Positions 24,594-39,500 are shown, numbered from the stretch's first letter. The stretch: DNA of 64,000 nucleotides from Zeugodacus cucurbitae (GCF_028554725.1 NC_071671.1:6180001-6244000); one strand, 5' to 3'. The notes: generated from the sequence alone by a model not told the origin. A program made the numbers and translations.

Positions 24594-27500
24594 GTAAGTC
24601 TTAGCTATAGAGTTTAATGTAGTGTAAGATCAATATTGGTTAAGTGGAACTAATGCGGTTCTAAGTATACTTTAACAGATTTATCGGTTGTTTTCGGGGG
24701 TTCTACATCTTCCTTTCGAATTATCTTGAAGATTCAAAGAGCTGAGCTCCGGACTTCACTTTTTTTGGAGACGACGCATTAACTAAGAGTAAGCTCCAAT
24801 CGAATGATTCCTTTCGAATCATCTTAAGGAATTAAAGAGCTGAGCTCCAATCCAATGATCCATTTCGAATCTTCTTAAAGAATTAAAGGGCTGAGCACCA
24901 GACCTCACTTGTAGACTTGTTTAGGGCTCATTAGCTTTTAACTAAGTTCCAATCTCTTCGAAAAAATACTGAAACTCTGGACTCGTATATTTTTAACCTT
25001 TTAAATCTTTTTTTCGAACTTTTCTAGTCTCTTTTTAACCTTGCGGATCAAGGTTCGACCACTTCGTCAATTTAGCTATTTAAAAGAGAACAAGATTCAT
25101 GAGACAGGTGACATTAATAAATTTAATGTAATTTTGAAGTTCTCCAAGCAGATATCAGAGTCTAAAAAATATTAAGCTTCAAATCATAATTCTCCTAGCT
25201 ATTTTGCAACTCTCTGTTGACAACACAAAGCGTATATTAAACTCAAAAGTAAACAAATTTTAAAGAGAGTAAATCTTTCGAAGACACGCTCAGCAAAATA
25301 ACTACTCTTATACAAAATATACACTCATTTCAAATTGACTCTCTGCTCTTCAAATGAAATATAATTTTCTTAGAGCTCAAAAATTAAATTCTCTCTACCT
25401 TAAATGAGCTAATTCATAGCTCTCTCTACTCATAATTTTCCGTTTTTGTTTTATTACGCTCTCTTTTGTTTAAATTTTTACGTCTCTCTCCCTCTCTCAT
25501 ACATGAATTAGTGCTGACATTTCTCTCTCACAAATTTGTTAATTGTTTATTTTGTTTTGCTCTAGTTTTTCGCGTCCATGTGCCACCACTGCTGGCCACT
25601 TCTTTTTCGTAGCTTGTATGATATTTAATTCTCCTAATTGCCAGCTCGGTTTTTGCTTTCATTGAAGCATGATTTCTTTCAATGCTTTTAGTATATTGAT
25701 TAAATTTTTCTAATTTACTTTTTTTTTTTTGTTTTCTTTGCTTGTTTTTGTTTTCTTTTTTGCTTGCGTGTTGTTATTGAACTTGAGGCTAATGAATCAC
25801 ATGCTTTATGCATGTGCATTTATTATTCTATTTATTCTATGACTTTTGCTATTAAGTAGTATAATTAATTATTTAATTGTTTTACTGAGAAAGCTCGTCT
25901 CAAATTATGGATAATTATATATAGGTATCTTAGTTAAGCTCTCTTCATAATCGCATAGTTTTCAAGATCTATGTATTTGTTGTTTAGTCTTTAATTATAG
26001 CCGGATCATATGCAGATAAAGCTCGTTTAATTGTTGGGATAGGTGTGTCTTGGAATTTTAGTGTAGTGGAAATTTTTCATTTACTTCCTGAGATTTTTCA
26101 AGGCATTTAAAGACTTACATATATAAATTATATTGGAAGTATAAAAATGCATATCTGAGATTCTAGATAATAGAAACTGTTTATCATAATTTTTCTCGAG
26201 AGGAGGATTAATGAATGTACTGATTTGATGATTTGACGGATTTCGTAACATTTTTCTAAACCCGATCCTACTACGAGGATATACGTGGTGTGTTCAAAAA
26301 ATAACGGGAATTTTAAAATTTCATGGTTTTAGAGAGTTATGTTGATATATTAGGTCTACAAGTTTGCTTCCGCCGTTTTCCAATAGATGTCTCTAGGGTC
26401 GATTAAATCGATTAAATCGTTTTATATCGATCTTGGACATTTTTGTTGAAGCTGTAGATCTGATATAAAAACTGATTTCGTAACGTTTTTCTGGGCCCGA
26501 TTTCTAACTACGAGGATATACGTGGTGTGTTCAAAAAATAACGGGAATTTTAAAATTTTACGGGTTTAGAGGGTTATGTGAGTTATGTTGTTGATATATA
26601 TACTCTGAATTACTATAAAATTTTCAGCCGTTAAGGTCAGACGTGTTTTTATGGGCTTGGAGATTTTAGGTTGTTAAAAGTTCACACTTTGTTGCTTGTT
26701 CGTGATTTCTTGGCCAAAAACAATACTGTTATGATGCAACAGCGTACATATTCGCATGACCTGACTTCGTGTGAGTTTTTCATATTTCCAAAAATAAAGG
26801 GAACCTTTAAGGGCCGTCGTTTTACAAGCATAAGAGAAATCGTTGAAAGAACCAAGGGCTCTATCTCAAAAACCGAGCTTGATTTGATTTGAACGATTGG
26901 AAGAATCGCTGCCAAAACCGCATAATATCAAATGGGGACTATTTTGAAGGCGAGAGCATTATTGTAGTCAAATTAACAAAAAAAAAAAATGAAAATTCCC
27001 ATTATTTTTTGAACACACCTTCAACATATCGCAGATTTTGTGGAAATGCTCAGAAGTGAATATAGAATTATCTGCCGTAATAGAGGATGGAGTCATATGT
27101 TGAAGTTCACGTAAATGAGGAAAGTTACTGACTGCCATTCACTTGGTAGTGGCCAGGAACGATTCTTTTGCATGTTGCTTAAGCAGCTCACGCCATCCAG
27201 TCTTAGACCAAGTATCCTCTGGGTAGCCAACAGACATCCGTGTGGAGGCGAGCTAAAGGGAGAAAGCGAATCCCGCTTATGCGATTGTGCGTAGGGTTTG
27301 GGAACCACCACATAAAAACGAATAACCAATGAATAGGAAGCAACAGCCTAGGAGAAGGTCCTCAATTTTGATGACGACCACAGCAAACGTATTAAGGGCA
27401 TGCACCTGGAATGCCCAGCTGGCTGATGTCCTCGTAAGAGTAAAAGCAGACATCACAGCAATCCAAGAAATGCGATGGACGGGACAAGGATGGAAGAACG

Positions 27501-30500
27501 TGGGTCCTTGTGACATCTACTACAGCGGCCATATAAAGAAGCGCAAATTCGGTGTGGGTTTCATAGTGGGAGAGAGACTCCGTCGTCGAGTCCTGGCATT
27601 CACTCCGGTGGATGAACGTCTAGCCACAATCCGCATCAAAGCGAGGTTCTGCGACATATCGCATCCCATTAATAAATAGTTTCATAAAAATGTGGATTAC
27701 CCCTTTGTAGAATGAGCTCTCAACCTTTCTATTTGTTGAATTGACCAAAATTCAAACAAGTTGTTACTGAACAAAAATGAAAATATTTAATCCTAAGTTT
27801 AATGATATTTAAAGGTATCGTATATCAATGGGAATCAGCATGTGATTTATTAAACAGTTAGAAAAATAGGTGAACAGAAAACTAAACATAGAAAAAATAT
27901 GCAACGTATTTTGGAGACATGCGATTCTCCTATAAAAGTGGGTATATATTTTTTCACATAACGGTATATACTCGAAATCTACAAAAAAATAAGAAGCAGC
28001 CTATCGAGGTGAGAATATTAAAATAAACAAGGACCTGAATAGTAAATTTGCATATCTAGAGACGCAGTAAAATATTTCAAGGAAGAAGAAGAGTCTAAAT
28101 GAGAAAGAATTAAATGAGAAAGGTGGTGATTTGAGAAGGTATGGAATACTCCTCCAGCAAAATTATAAAATACAAAAATCTAATTTCCACACAATCGCAT
28201 TTCATATTACCCTCCACATTTTGCCTGCAACTTTCGCTGCGCGCCCATCAATAAAAGACGCTTAGGTAAATTTGTATACAATATTTCATATTAACAGCCA
28301 TAATTACTATTTATTTACATTTGAGAAAAAAAAGTAATTGCGTTTGTTTGCACACAAACAACTAACAGAACACACAAACACACTCTCAGCAAGTGATGAT
28401 GATGCCTTTTGGCTTCTTGGACTTCCTTGGCTGTGTGGAGAGAAAACACACAAACGCAGTTGAAGCGAAAGGAACAGGCGCACATCGGCCGTAGCAGGCT
28501 GCAAGCTGGTCTCGCGAAGATGCGAAGGCACACATACACACACTGACTTGCGCTAAATTATGCTCACTTAAGTTGTGTGAGCGTATACTCACACACAAAC
28601 CAAAATATTTATACATAATTTTACACAAAGGACATGCGAGTGCTCGTAGTTTTGCCGCGCTTCGTGTCACTGCTGCATGTTGTTGCTGCTACAGTTGACG
28701 CTTGTGCTTATTTGCGAAAGGACGCGTAAATTCCGTATCAAATACGTAATAGACGCGGACAGGCAGCACACGGCTAATGTGGTGTGTGGCGCAATTTGTA
28801 TGAAGACAGGGTGGTGCGCCATACAAATAAGCATAACAACAAACACAATCGGAATTTGTTAGTGCTTTTGTGCTTTTTTTGCCGCCATAAACGAACATTG
28901 TGTGTGTATAACGAGAGTGAGTGCCAAAGCGAAAGCTGTTTGGTATTCTCCAGTTGTTCGTTCGTTTCAGCTGCAGTACCTTTTTAGTGTGTGTCCTGTG
29001 CGGTGGCTGTGTCGAGGCAGCCGCAGGATAATGTGAAATACTTGGAAATTATGCTGAACAATTTTTTTGCAAAAGAGCTTGTTATAGAAATATTAAAGCA
29101 AGCATTTGTTTAAATTATGAAAATATAGTAAAATAATTGCAAGTCAAGCTAGCAAGGATAATGCTTCAGCTCTTGTATTATCTCTTCAAAAAAGTAGAAA
29201 AGTGTTTTTTAAGTGTTTTTAGGTGTCAGCGCCAGCCAGTCGTACTCACCAACGCATTGTCTGTGTGGAGATAAATCAATAGCAAGGCCACGAATGTGTC
29301 TTAGTAGTGATTATCCTTGCGTTGTGCTGCCAAATTGGCAAGTCGCTGTTTGGGCTGTAAGACGTAAATATTAGCAAACATCTTGCTTTTAAGATATGTG
29401 AAATGTGTCGAGAATTATGCAGTGCAAATTCATGGCAGCTGTGTTGTGAAATTTTTGTTTTTGGTGTACATTTATTTGGCTGCTGTTTGTGCGCCGGGGC
29501 GTAGCCACCTGCTGAGCAAGTGAAATTACTACGCTATTGGACATACCTATATACATATAAGGCAGCTATATATATTAAAATATGTAAAAACAAATTGTAT
29601 TTATTTGAGTGTAATATTTCATTTTTAATTTCTATTTACTACTGCTTAAATAGCGTACGAAAAATGTGAACAGCCGGATATGACGGTGGCGCGCAAGTGT
29701 TACGAAAATATACGGCGGCCTTCCACAACAGGATATGTGTGGCTAATTGAAGTTTTTCATTGGCGTAGTTTATTTACCAAGTGTGCTAAAAATAGTAAAA
29801 TATTTGAAAGTGTGGAAAGTAGCGAAAAATACATTTGTTGTGCGTCAAATTTATTGAAAAGTGTGGGTTAAAAGATGTGAAAAATGAAAGAAATTACGTG
29901 AAAAATTTTTAAAAATTATTAAAAATATTAAAAAAGTCAAAAATTACGAAAACACATTCAAAAAATTTGTATTTCTTATTAATTAAAAATTAAAAAAAAA
30001 AACTTTTAAATCCTTCCTAGAAAATTGGAATTTTTCCTTAAAATATACTAATCATTATTCAAAATTCCGACTTTTGATAGCCCTAACATTGCTATACGCG
30101 AGAATATCAAATATATTATATAGCTTAGTAACTAAATATTGAAATTTGGCATGTCATATGAACTCCAATAATGTTCAAAACCGTTAGATAGTCCTATATA
30201 ATGAAAGAAAGCTCCTTCTTCTTAAGCTCATTTTTTTTTCTAAAAATTCAAAAAACCCTGATTGATACGTTCCGTGGTCCCTTTGTGAACTTAGTTTGTA
30301 GTCGCCAACGACAAAAATTATACCTAGTTCTCGATAAATGCTAAAATAGGTTCTTGGAAACCTGATTTGGGGTTATTTACAGATCCTCATGTGTTTCCTT
30401 TATATATTATCGAAGTCACTATTAGGGGGTTACATGGGTTTTGTCGGGTAAAAATGGTCTATTTTCAATATTTTTTTCTATGTAAAAAATTCTAACTTTT

Positions 30501-33500
30501 TTCTGACATATAGATACATATTTAACGAAAAATTTTTGCAACTAAAAAAAAAATTAATGGAGGAGTTCATTATGACGTCATTTTCGGTGATCTCTCAGAA
30601 AAGAGGTTCGTCCGCGTTGTTAGCATAACTCATGACAGGATCATTTAAATGAAGAAAGAAAAATAAATGTTTAAATTAAGGCCATAAACTCGTAAAAACA
30701 AAGAAGGATTTTGGCAGACATTTTTCCAAAAAAAAAAAAAATTTTGGTCAAATTTTCTTGACATTTTTTTTTTTTTATATAGTTGTAATTGAAAAAAAAA
30801 TCCTTGGTTCAAGCCCGAGTAAATTGTATCTCGAACACCTGTGCAAAATTTCATCAAAATCGGTTGAGTAGTTTTCGAGAACATTTGAGAGCAGACTTTG
30901 AAAACACATTTCCGAGAAAAACGTCTTTGAGTAACAATAATACCTTCCAAAGGCTGTGTCTCCGAAACTATTATTCGGATCGACTTGAAAATTTAGGATA
31001 ATATTCTTAAGATGTTGTAGAAATTAATAAGCCAAAAAAAAATCGATTTTTTGAACACACGAAACCCATGTAACCCCTTAAATACTTCCTATCTTTCAAT
31101 ACTGGAGGAAGCCTGCTTGTAATCTTAACTGATTGATTTATAATTAATACTAACCTAATTTCAAGTTCTCTCAGTCTCTCTCTTTCTCTCCCTGAAAGTT
31201 AAACTTATTCCCATGCCAATTAGAACTGCAATAACCTTGACTAGACTAGACAAACTAATTTTGCATCTGGATTTTTCACGGATTTCTGTGTATTTAAAAG
31301 ATACAAAAACAGTGTTCCAGTGAAAAAGTCCTCTTCTTCGATTCTTAAAATAAAAAAACGCAATTCTGAAGCTAACATAAAGTTAGAAGAGGGACATTAG
31401 ATGCTTATTAGGTACTGTGAAATAAAATTAAAAAAAAAAAAACAGATAAAATTACACAAGGGACGAGGATGAGCTTGTTTTGTTTCAAGAAGTGAGAAGC
31501 GTCTAGATATACGTATGTATATTCATATAGACAATATTATAGGAGAGTTCTAGGTAGTATTCTCCTCGTTTACCTCTGTATCAAGTATTCTTTATTAAAG
31601 ATCTAGTGATGACTTGTAATTATAATCTATAACAAATATCTATAATCTAATAATTAATTTCTAAAGTCATTGAAAAATCCAACTAAAAATCTACATAAAT
31701 AATTAAAAAGAGCATAAAATTTGAAAAGCTGAAAAGTGCACGAGAAAAAACACACAAAAAAAAGTATTATCAACCATCCGTCCAGAATGAAATGTCAAAG
31801 GTCATGCGCTACTACGACAATAATGTTACAGAGCGCAAAAGGAAGTGAGCGAATTTGAGGCAGCGGGTAAAGAGAGTACAAACTCAGAAAAGAAAGGAGC
31901 AAGCAAATTGGAATAGCATTAAAAGGAAGAGCGCATATAAAAACAAAACACAGTGAAGCAACAATTGTGCAGAAAACGAGGAAGAAAAGAAACGAATAAT
32001 TTGAGAGAAAAAATCGAAGAAGAGCGTAGTGTAATAAAAGTAATCAAGAGAGTGAGCGTAAGGACTTTTGATTGTTTGGGAAGCAAAACAATAAACAAAA
32101 CAATACGTATTTACTACACAACACAACACACACTAACGAATACTTTTTGTATATACGAGTTTATTCGGCGCGAAAATAAAATCCAACACAAACGGAACAC
32201 ACAACCTCGCCTCGCATACAAATAACGCTACACCCACTATATGTATCACCCACAAGTTAACGCGTAATCATTCAGTCTGGGTTTCGTTAAACGTAAAAGT
32301 TCCTCTGCGGAGAGTATCGCCTTTGCGTCGGTCGGTGAGTGTAACTACGGTGGGGCTGGGGCTGCGGCAGGTCCTTCGACTTCATCGTCCTGCTACGCAA
32401 CGGGTCGGCGAAAAAGTAGCGCCAACGTTGCTGAGGAGGAGGCGACACGCCGTCAGAATCGTATACGCGAACGTGAACGGCAGGCGGAGGCACGTCGTCG
32501 TCGACGTGACACAATGTCCTTTCGCAATGTGTATCGTGCGCTGCGTATGCGTTTAAGCAGTAAGCGAATTCCACTTTTCTAACACACGTTTTAGTAACAT
32601 AAATATGAATTTAAAGTTGTTATTTTGAATGGTCCCTTTAGATCACAAATCCAAATCCTTGGGATTTGTTATACCAAGTTTTTATTGTATCATATTCCTT
32701 GCCAATTGGTTTTTGCTTGGTTTGGATTGAGGTTTTAGATTGTCCTGTTTTGTTTTGATCCCCCTAGAGTTGTATATTAGTTAAGTATGGTTTGCTGTTA
32801 GTTTAATGTGCTTCCCTCCGGAACTACGTTACATTACTTTACTATACTCTGTTTAGCGTATTATTGTGCATACTTCGATGAGTTTTGCGGAGATTAATAT
32901 TATTTTCTTTATTCATCGTTGCATTTTCTTTATCTGAAGTCATTTATTTGTGTTCTTGAACTATCCAAGTATTGGTGCACTGGGTCTTAAGAGATCTTTG
33001 CCATAAAAACTTGAGTCCCAATGTTCTTAAATGATTCTTGACGTTTGCGAATAATTAAAACCAAATATCATTATATGTATATGTTTTGAATTTGAGTCGT
33101 CTTTCGAAAATAGATTTAGTCTCCAGTGATATCACGGACCTGAATGAAATCAATAAAAGGTTAAGTTTTCAAAGAAGAAAAAGTCGGCATAGTAATGGTT
33201 AGTTTGGTCACTGCGGAATCGCGGGGAATTGTAAGGCTGATGAGCTTGCAAGGTCAGAAACGATGGACCCACTATTAGAAGCATGGAATCATGTAGGAGC
33301 ACCATTGAATAAAGAAGCACCACCAACAATCTTACCGGATGCTAGCTGTAGAAGCTGCATGGAGAAGGATGAGGTGGAATGTCCCGCCTTTGCGAGATCA
33401 AGAAAGAGATTTCTTGGATCTCACTTCTTAAAACAGGCTCGCGAAATAGCGAATATAGAAGTTAAAAATCTCTGTAGATTTGTAGTAGGTTCAGGGCGCT

Positions 33501-36500
33501 TTGTCGACTCCTAATTGTTAATCTAGGGGGAACCAGGCTTCACAAAGGACTATATTTTAAAGTCTACATGTGTTTTTCCCTTTGGGAAACAGCCTTACAA
33601 CCTAACCTTACAACCTTTTTTCATTTAGCTGCTTTTTCGGAAAACTCGGAAGGATACTATAATCGAGATCTTAACCCAACCTATATCTTAAAACAATTGA
33701 GATAGGTAGATAATATGACCTTAGATTAATAATACTTCGAGTTCTAGTACTCTCTTCTCGAAATCTGGACACCTTTTCAATACAGAAAAAATAATTCCTT
33801 TAAAGATGACGGGTAGCTTGCTGGTATTCTCGAGTTGTTCCACTAACCACCATAAATCTATTTTTCTGTGTCTTATCTTATTAATCTTAGTTGGGCAGTT
33901 GGGACTAACTTAGGATCACATTGAGCCTAATGATGACTTAAGGGCGACCTCTTGCGGTCAAGTATAATTACAACCTCAACTTTCAACCAACTAACTAATC
34001 TTAGTTGATGAATTTGAAACCCACAGAAAATTGAGTACGATTAATACCCTTGAAAACGGCATTTAGACTGCAAGTCTAACCCTTTTAATAATGACGAATC
34101 CGCGTTTTGCCACTCAGTTACCACAAATTGCATTTTCATTTGCTGAAGGTGATTTCTGACCGCTAGCGATAGCAGGGAGAAACAGATTGTAATACCAGTA
34201 ACAACGGAAATTTTAAAACCCTGCAAAAAGATTTGAAAAGGTCATTATAGTGAGGATAACAAACGAAGCATAACCGCCAAACGCTGCAAGGCGAACTTTT
34301 AATGGACTTCCTGCGGACAAACGCTGGCTTTGAAGGACATGCGATGTTTAAGTAGAATATACAGCTAACTGTAATTTGTACTATTCTTAAACACAAAATG
34401 AGTGGGAATGACGGTGATAAGTGCACAAAAGCGCATAGTCTTTCAGCAAAGAATGCATAAAGTGCACGCTCAGTTGGTTGAGGGAGGAGGCGGAAGTTGC
34501 ATGCAGTGTGCTTACTCAACGCTTGCGGTTATGTCAGTTGGTAGAGGAATTTTGTGGTTTTGAAATTTGTATGAAGCATATGCACTTTAAGTATGATTTC
34601 TTCTCAACATTTTATGTAAATACAAATTTAAGTTACAGAAATTCGCCAAAAATGTGCACTTACACAGAAAATAAATACAATTTCTTAAATTTCTTCAAAG
34701 TTAATCACATAACCTCAAAAAATTTCCGCTTCGATACGCTCCAAGTTCATAACAGATGTGAGTTTCCATTTGCATATCCATGAAAGCAGAAATTTTTCGG
34801 TAAATTTAGTTAAGATTTTAATAGACGTATGCCTATACATATATGCTATCCTTGGTGGTATGTACTATATGTGTATGTTTTCCAGTCATAAATCTTTCGG
34901 GCAATAAAACACTTTGAAAAATATACAACTGCTATGTATAGAATTCATTTAGTTGCCATTGTGTGCTCAACATACTCGTATGCCTTGTGAAAGTTCATAA
35001 ATCTCAGCGTCGAGATTTGGCCGCACCTTCTTGCTGCGAAGCTGCCAGCGCCATGATTTTTGTAGAAAATATAATATTTTTTAATTGTTTTGGTTCACAT
35101 AATATTAATCAATATAAAATAATGAGATAATCTTTATAAAAAAAATATGCAGCAAGTATATGAAAGAAAAATATCCAGTTTATACTAGTTAATATAGAAA
35201 AATAACCAAAAATTAAATTATAACCGCCCAAATGTTCTTAATCGATAGAGAATTTTATTTTATTCACATAACTTTTCTATTTATGCTTTCATATTAGTTC
35301 AATATTAGCTGTCTTCAATACGCCAAACAGTAGAGAGTTGCGAATCGAACACATTATACCAGTTTTCAAACATACTGACAGCACTGAAATAGAAAGGTTG
35401 GAAATTACATATCTTGGTTCGCACTGAATTAAGTTTTTGCCAGAAAAATATATGTATATTTCAGTTCGATACTTTCAAATTCCTTTGAACTTGAATTTAA
35501 CTCAAACTTGATTACGAGCATAAAAATGGCGTATCAATGAACGTTCTTATAAATTTTAATAAAAACAAAACGTTAATTTCGGTACCGAAGCTAATATACC
35601 CTTCACAGGTGCATTTCTTTTAGTAACTATGTGTTTAAGCAAATCTAAAGACGTAAATAATAGTAAGTAAAAAAAGAAAACATTTTACTAATTCTTTTTA
35701 GCCGGGTTGTTTGCTAGAAAGATTAAGGTTATATAGTTAACCGATCTGAACAATTTCTTCGGAGATTATATTATTACCTTAAGCAGTAATCCATGTCAAA
35801 TTTCGTGAAGATACCACGTCAAATGCGAAAATTTTCCATACAAGCCATTGATTCCGATCGTTCGGTTTGTATGGCAGCTATATGCTATAGTGAACCGATC
35901 TGAACTATTTTTTCGGAGATTAAATTATTTCTATGAGCAATAACTCACACCAAATTTCGTAAAGATATGTGGTAAAATGCGGAAGTTTTCCATACAAGCC
36001 CTTGATTCTGATCGTTCAGTTTGTGTGGCAGCTATATGATATAGTGGTCCGATATCGGCAGTTCCGACAAATGAGCAGCTTCTTGAAGAGAAAATAACAT
36101 CTGCAAAATTTCAAAACGATATCTTAAAAACTGAAGGACTAGTTCGTATATATACAGACAGACAGACGGACATGGCTAAATCGACTCAGTTCAACATACT
36201 TATCACTTATATATATTCTTTATAGGGCCTCCGACGCTTCCTTCTGGATGTTACAAACTTCGTGACAAACTTAATATACCCTGTTCATGGTATAAAAATA
36301 ATGCTCGCTTAATCACAAATTGTCTTTATTTATATGTTACTTCAAATAATCGCTTTCTAAATTTATGTCAGTGTTGCCATATTTATTATTGCTATTTTAT
36401 TGATAACGATTTCTATAGAAATTTATGTACCAAATAGTTCATTAAAATTGTATTAAAAATATATTGAAATTATATTTTTATTAATAAATTTAAAAAATTC

Positions 36501-39500
36501 CCTAATATTTATAATATTTTCTTTTCATATTTTCGTAAGTTTTAATTATTTATTTTACCAATTATTCTAATTTTTTTCCACAGACGATGAGGACCTCACT
36601 TCAACAGCGGCTGCGGCCGATGATACGGATAGACGAATAATATTTTTGAATCGACCGCAAATACAGAAGTTTTGCAACAATCACATATCAACTGCGAAAT
36701 ATAGGTGAGATCGAAAATTATTAAAAGATTAAATTCAGAGGAACTCAAAACAAAATTCAAGAAATGTCAAAATTCTTTTTGTAAAATTTGAACTATTTTG
36801 TGGTAGACACCTTTTAGATACATGAAATTGAGTATTTAATTTATAAAAATATTAAAATATGATTTTTGCGTTTGCGATTTTTTGGAGAGTAGTGAATCGA
36901 ACAAACAACAGAATCAAAAAAACCTTAAACATTAAAATAGAGATAGAATAGTAAGCTATGCTGTTATGAACACTTTATTGAGATATTCAAGTACTCTACT
37001 ATTTTAAATCCTGTCTATATTATATTTATATATATATATTTCTTAACTTAATTCTTTGACTCGCTTAAATTTAGCGAGTATGGAAGTGGCGAATAGAAGA
37101 TGTCTATTTTTTTCTAACTTAACCTCGTAATTATTCAATTTTAACAACTTGTCAAACAACTCAATAGTTCTAAAGTAATTAATTACATAAATTTACAAAC
37201 TAAGGTGTTACAAATGTGCGATGATTTACAAAAATAGAAGAAAACAAATAACTTATATCACCTTGATTTCTAATGAGCGCACATGGCACACCTAACTTTT
37301 GATTTGAAAACCAACTGCCAGTGACCTCAGTGCCTACTTCCCATATTTTAAATAACTTATTAATAGTTCAGCAATGAACTTGTGTGAACTCTATGGGTAT
37401 TTATTGATTTAGAGTATTTTCTGCTACGCATCACAGGTGCTACATGACGTATGAGTAACTAATAAACTTGTTTTAGCGAGTAGGCATAGAAAAACACGAT
37501 TTTTTTTGGATTGTGTTAACATAAATGTTATAAATAATTAAAATAAATTTATTTTATTATAAATTATAAAAAATAATATATTTTTAATAATTAATTAAAT
37601 ATAAACTTAAATAATATAATTTCTCTCTCTTCCTCTATTTTTCTCTCTGCAGTTTTATAAGCTTTTTACCATCGTTCCTTTTTGAACAATTTAGACGTTA
37701 TTCAAATTGTTTTTTCCTATTAATTGCATTATTACAACAAATTCCTGATGTCTCACCGACGGGTCGCTATACAACACTGGTACCGTTAATATTTATTTTA
37801 TCCGTGAGCGGTATTAAAGAGATCGTCGAAGATATTGTGAGTAAATCTTAAATAAAAATCTGTCATACAAGATTAACTTTTTTTTTGGAATACAGAAACG
37901 TCATCGTGCAGATAATGAAATCAATCATCGTATGGTGGAGGTGTTACGAGACGGCGCTTGGACTTCGGTGCGATGGCGTGATCTCGGTGTTGGGGATATT
38001 GTAAAAATACCCAATAATATATTCTTTCCCGCTGATATACTGTTATTGTCGTCGAGGTGAGTGTTTCATGATAATTTAGTCTAAGGAGTCTTATTGAAGG
38101 TCGAAACTAAACTATGTGGATGTAGGATGACTTTAGCATAATTAAAGTTTACTTTATGAAATTCTGCAATGTTCTAGAATCCTGTCAAGAATCATTGCCC
38201 AAAAGTGTTATGAAAATCCTCCATCAGAGTTTTGATTAACCTTGCTGCTTATCTTCTCACATATTTAGCTCATTTCGTACTCACTCACTCTCTCTCTTAT
38301 TTCCATTATTTCTTTTTATCACAGTGAACCACAAGCGATGTGTTTCATTGAAACAGCAAATTTAGATGGTGAAACCAATCTGAAGATCCGTCAGGGTGTG
38401 CCAGCAACGGCGAAATGCCTGGAAACCAAAGATCTGCTGCAGCTGGACGGCACCGTCGAATGCGAGCTGCCAAATCGACATTTGTACGAATTCAATGGCG
38501 TACTCAAGGAGAATAATAAGCCGTAAGTTTCTTCTTTTTTTTGAATACTCACTATATAAATGAATAACTATTTCTTCGTCTCTCTCACCAGCACCGTTGC
38601 TCTCGGTCCCGATCAGATATTGCAACGCGGCGCCGTTTTACGCAACACCGCCTGGATATTCGGCGTTGTCGTCTACACCGGACACGATACGAAACTTATG
38701 AAAAACTCTACCTCAGCGCCATTAAAACGCTCAACCGTCGACACTGTGACGAATACACAGATCTTAATGTTATTCGTTATATTGGTCGTTTTATCGTTGA
38801 CCAGTGCGATATTGAACTTTTTCTGGACGCGCGATTATGCGAAAATCTTTTGGTATTTGGGCATAAGTGGTGAGTCCCCAAACTCATTATAATATATGTA
38901 TTTAAGGGGTTTAGGTTACTTTAGGGCCCTCAAAAAAGATCGAATTTTCAGAATTTATACTGAGAGTGAGAGAAAGGGACTCGAATACCTCTAACTCAAT
39001 TTTTATTAAACATTTTGATTAAAAATGGCGGATACTAGGTCAATCTTCGAAATCATCTCCTTCAAGAGGGTTTCTACTATTCAACATTTCGATAGAAAAT
39101 GGCTTCGGAATCATCTATTTTAAGAAGGTTTCTACGACCGCTTCAAAATTACAGCGGATTGGATATAACTATTCTACAGTTGAATATCGTTTTGAGGACC
39201 CTAAAGTGTAGTTTTTTTAAACCCTAGACTAGACCTAGCTTTTGGGTGCAATATTTTTTAATTTTAAACTATTTTTTATACTTTCAGAGGACATTAAAAG
39301 TAAAAACGTTGGCTATAATTTATTGACATTCTTTATTCTCTACAATAATCTTATACCGATATCCTTACAAGTGACTCTGGAGTTAGTACGTTTTCTACAG
39401 GTGGGTTGATCCGCAACTCTTTTACCTTGAATGTTAAAAAAAATATTTTTAAATAAGTTTTGATCTCTCTTTCCAGGCCATCTTCATAAATTTCGATATA

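Noticed and set aside
28386..28670. Overlapping minus-strand ORFs near 28.3-28.7 kb
   Set aside because: Several frames are open at once because of composition; no domain or splice sites.
32287..32574. Minus-strand ORF and plus ORF 32323-32556 over exon N2b
   Set aside because: They are alternative frames through the same GC-rich exon; only the frame used in the N2b call reaches the donor in the phase needed by the core.
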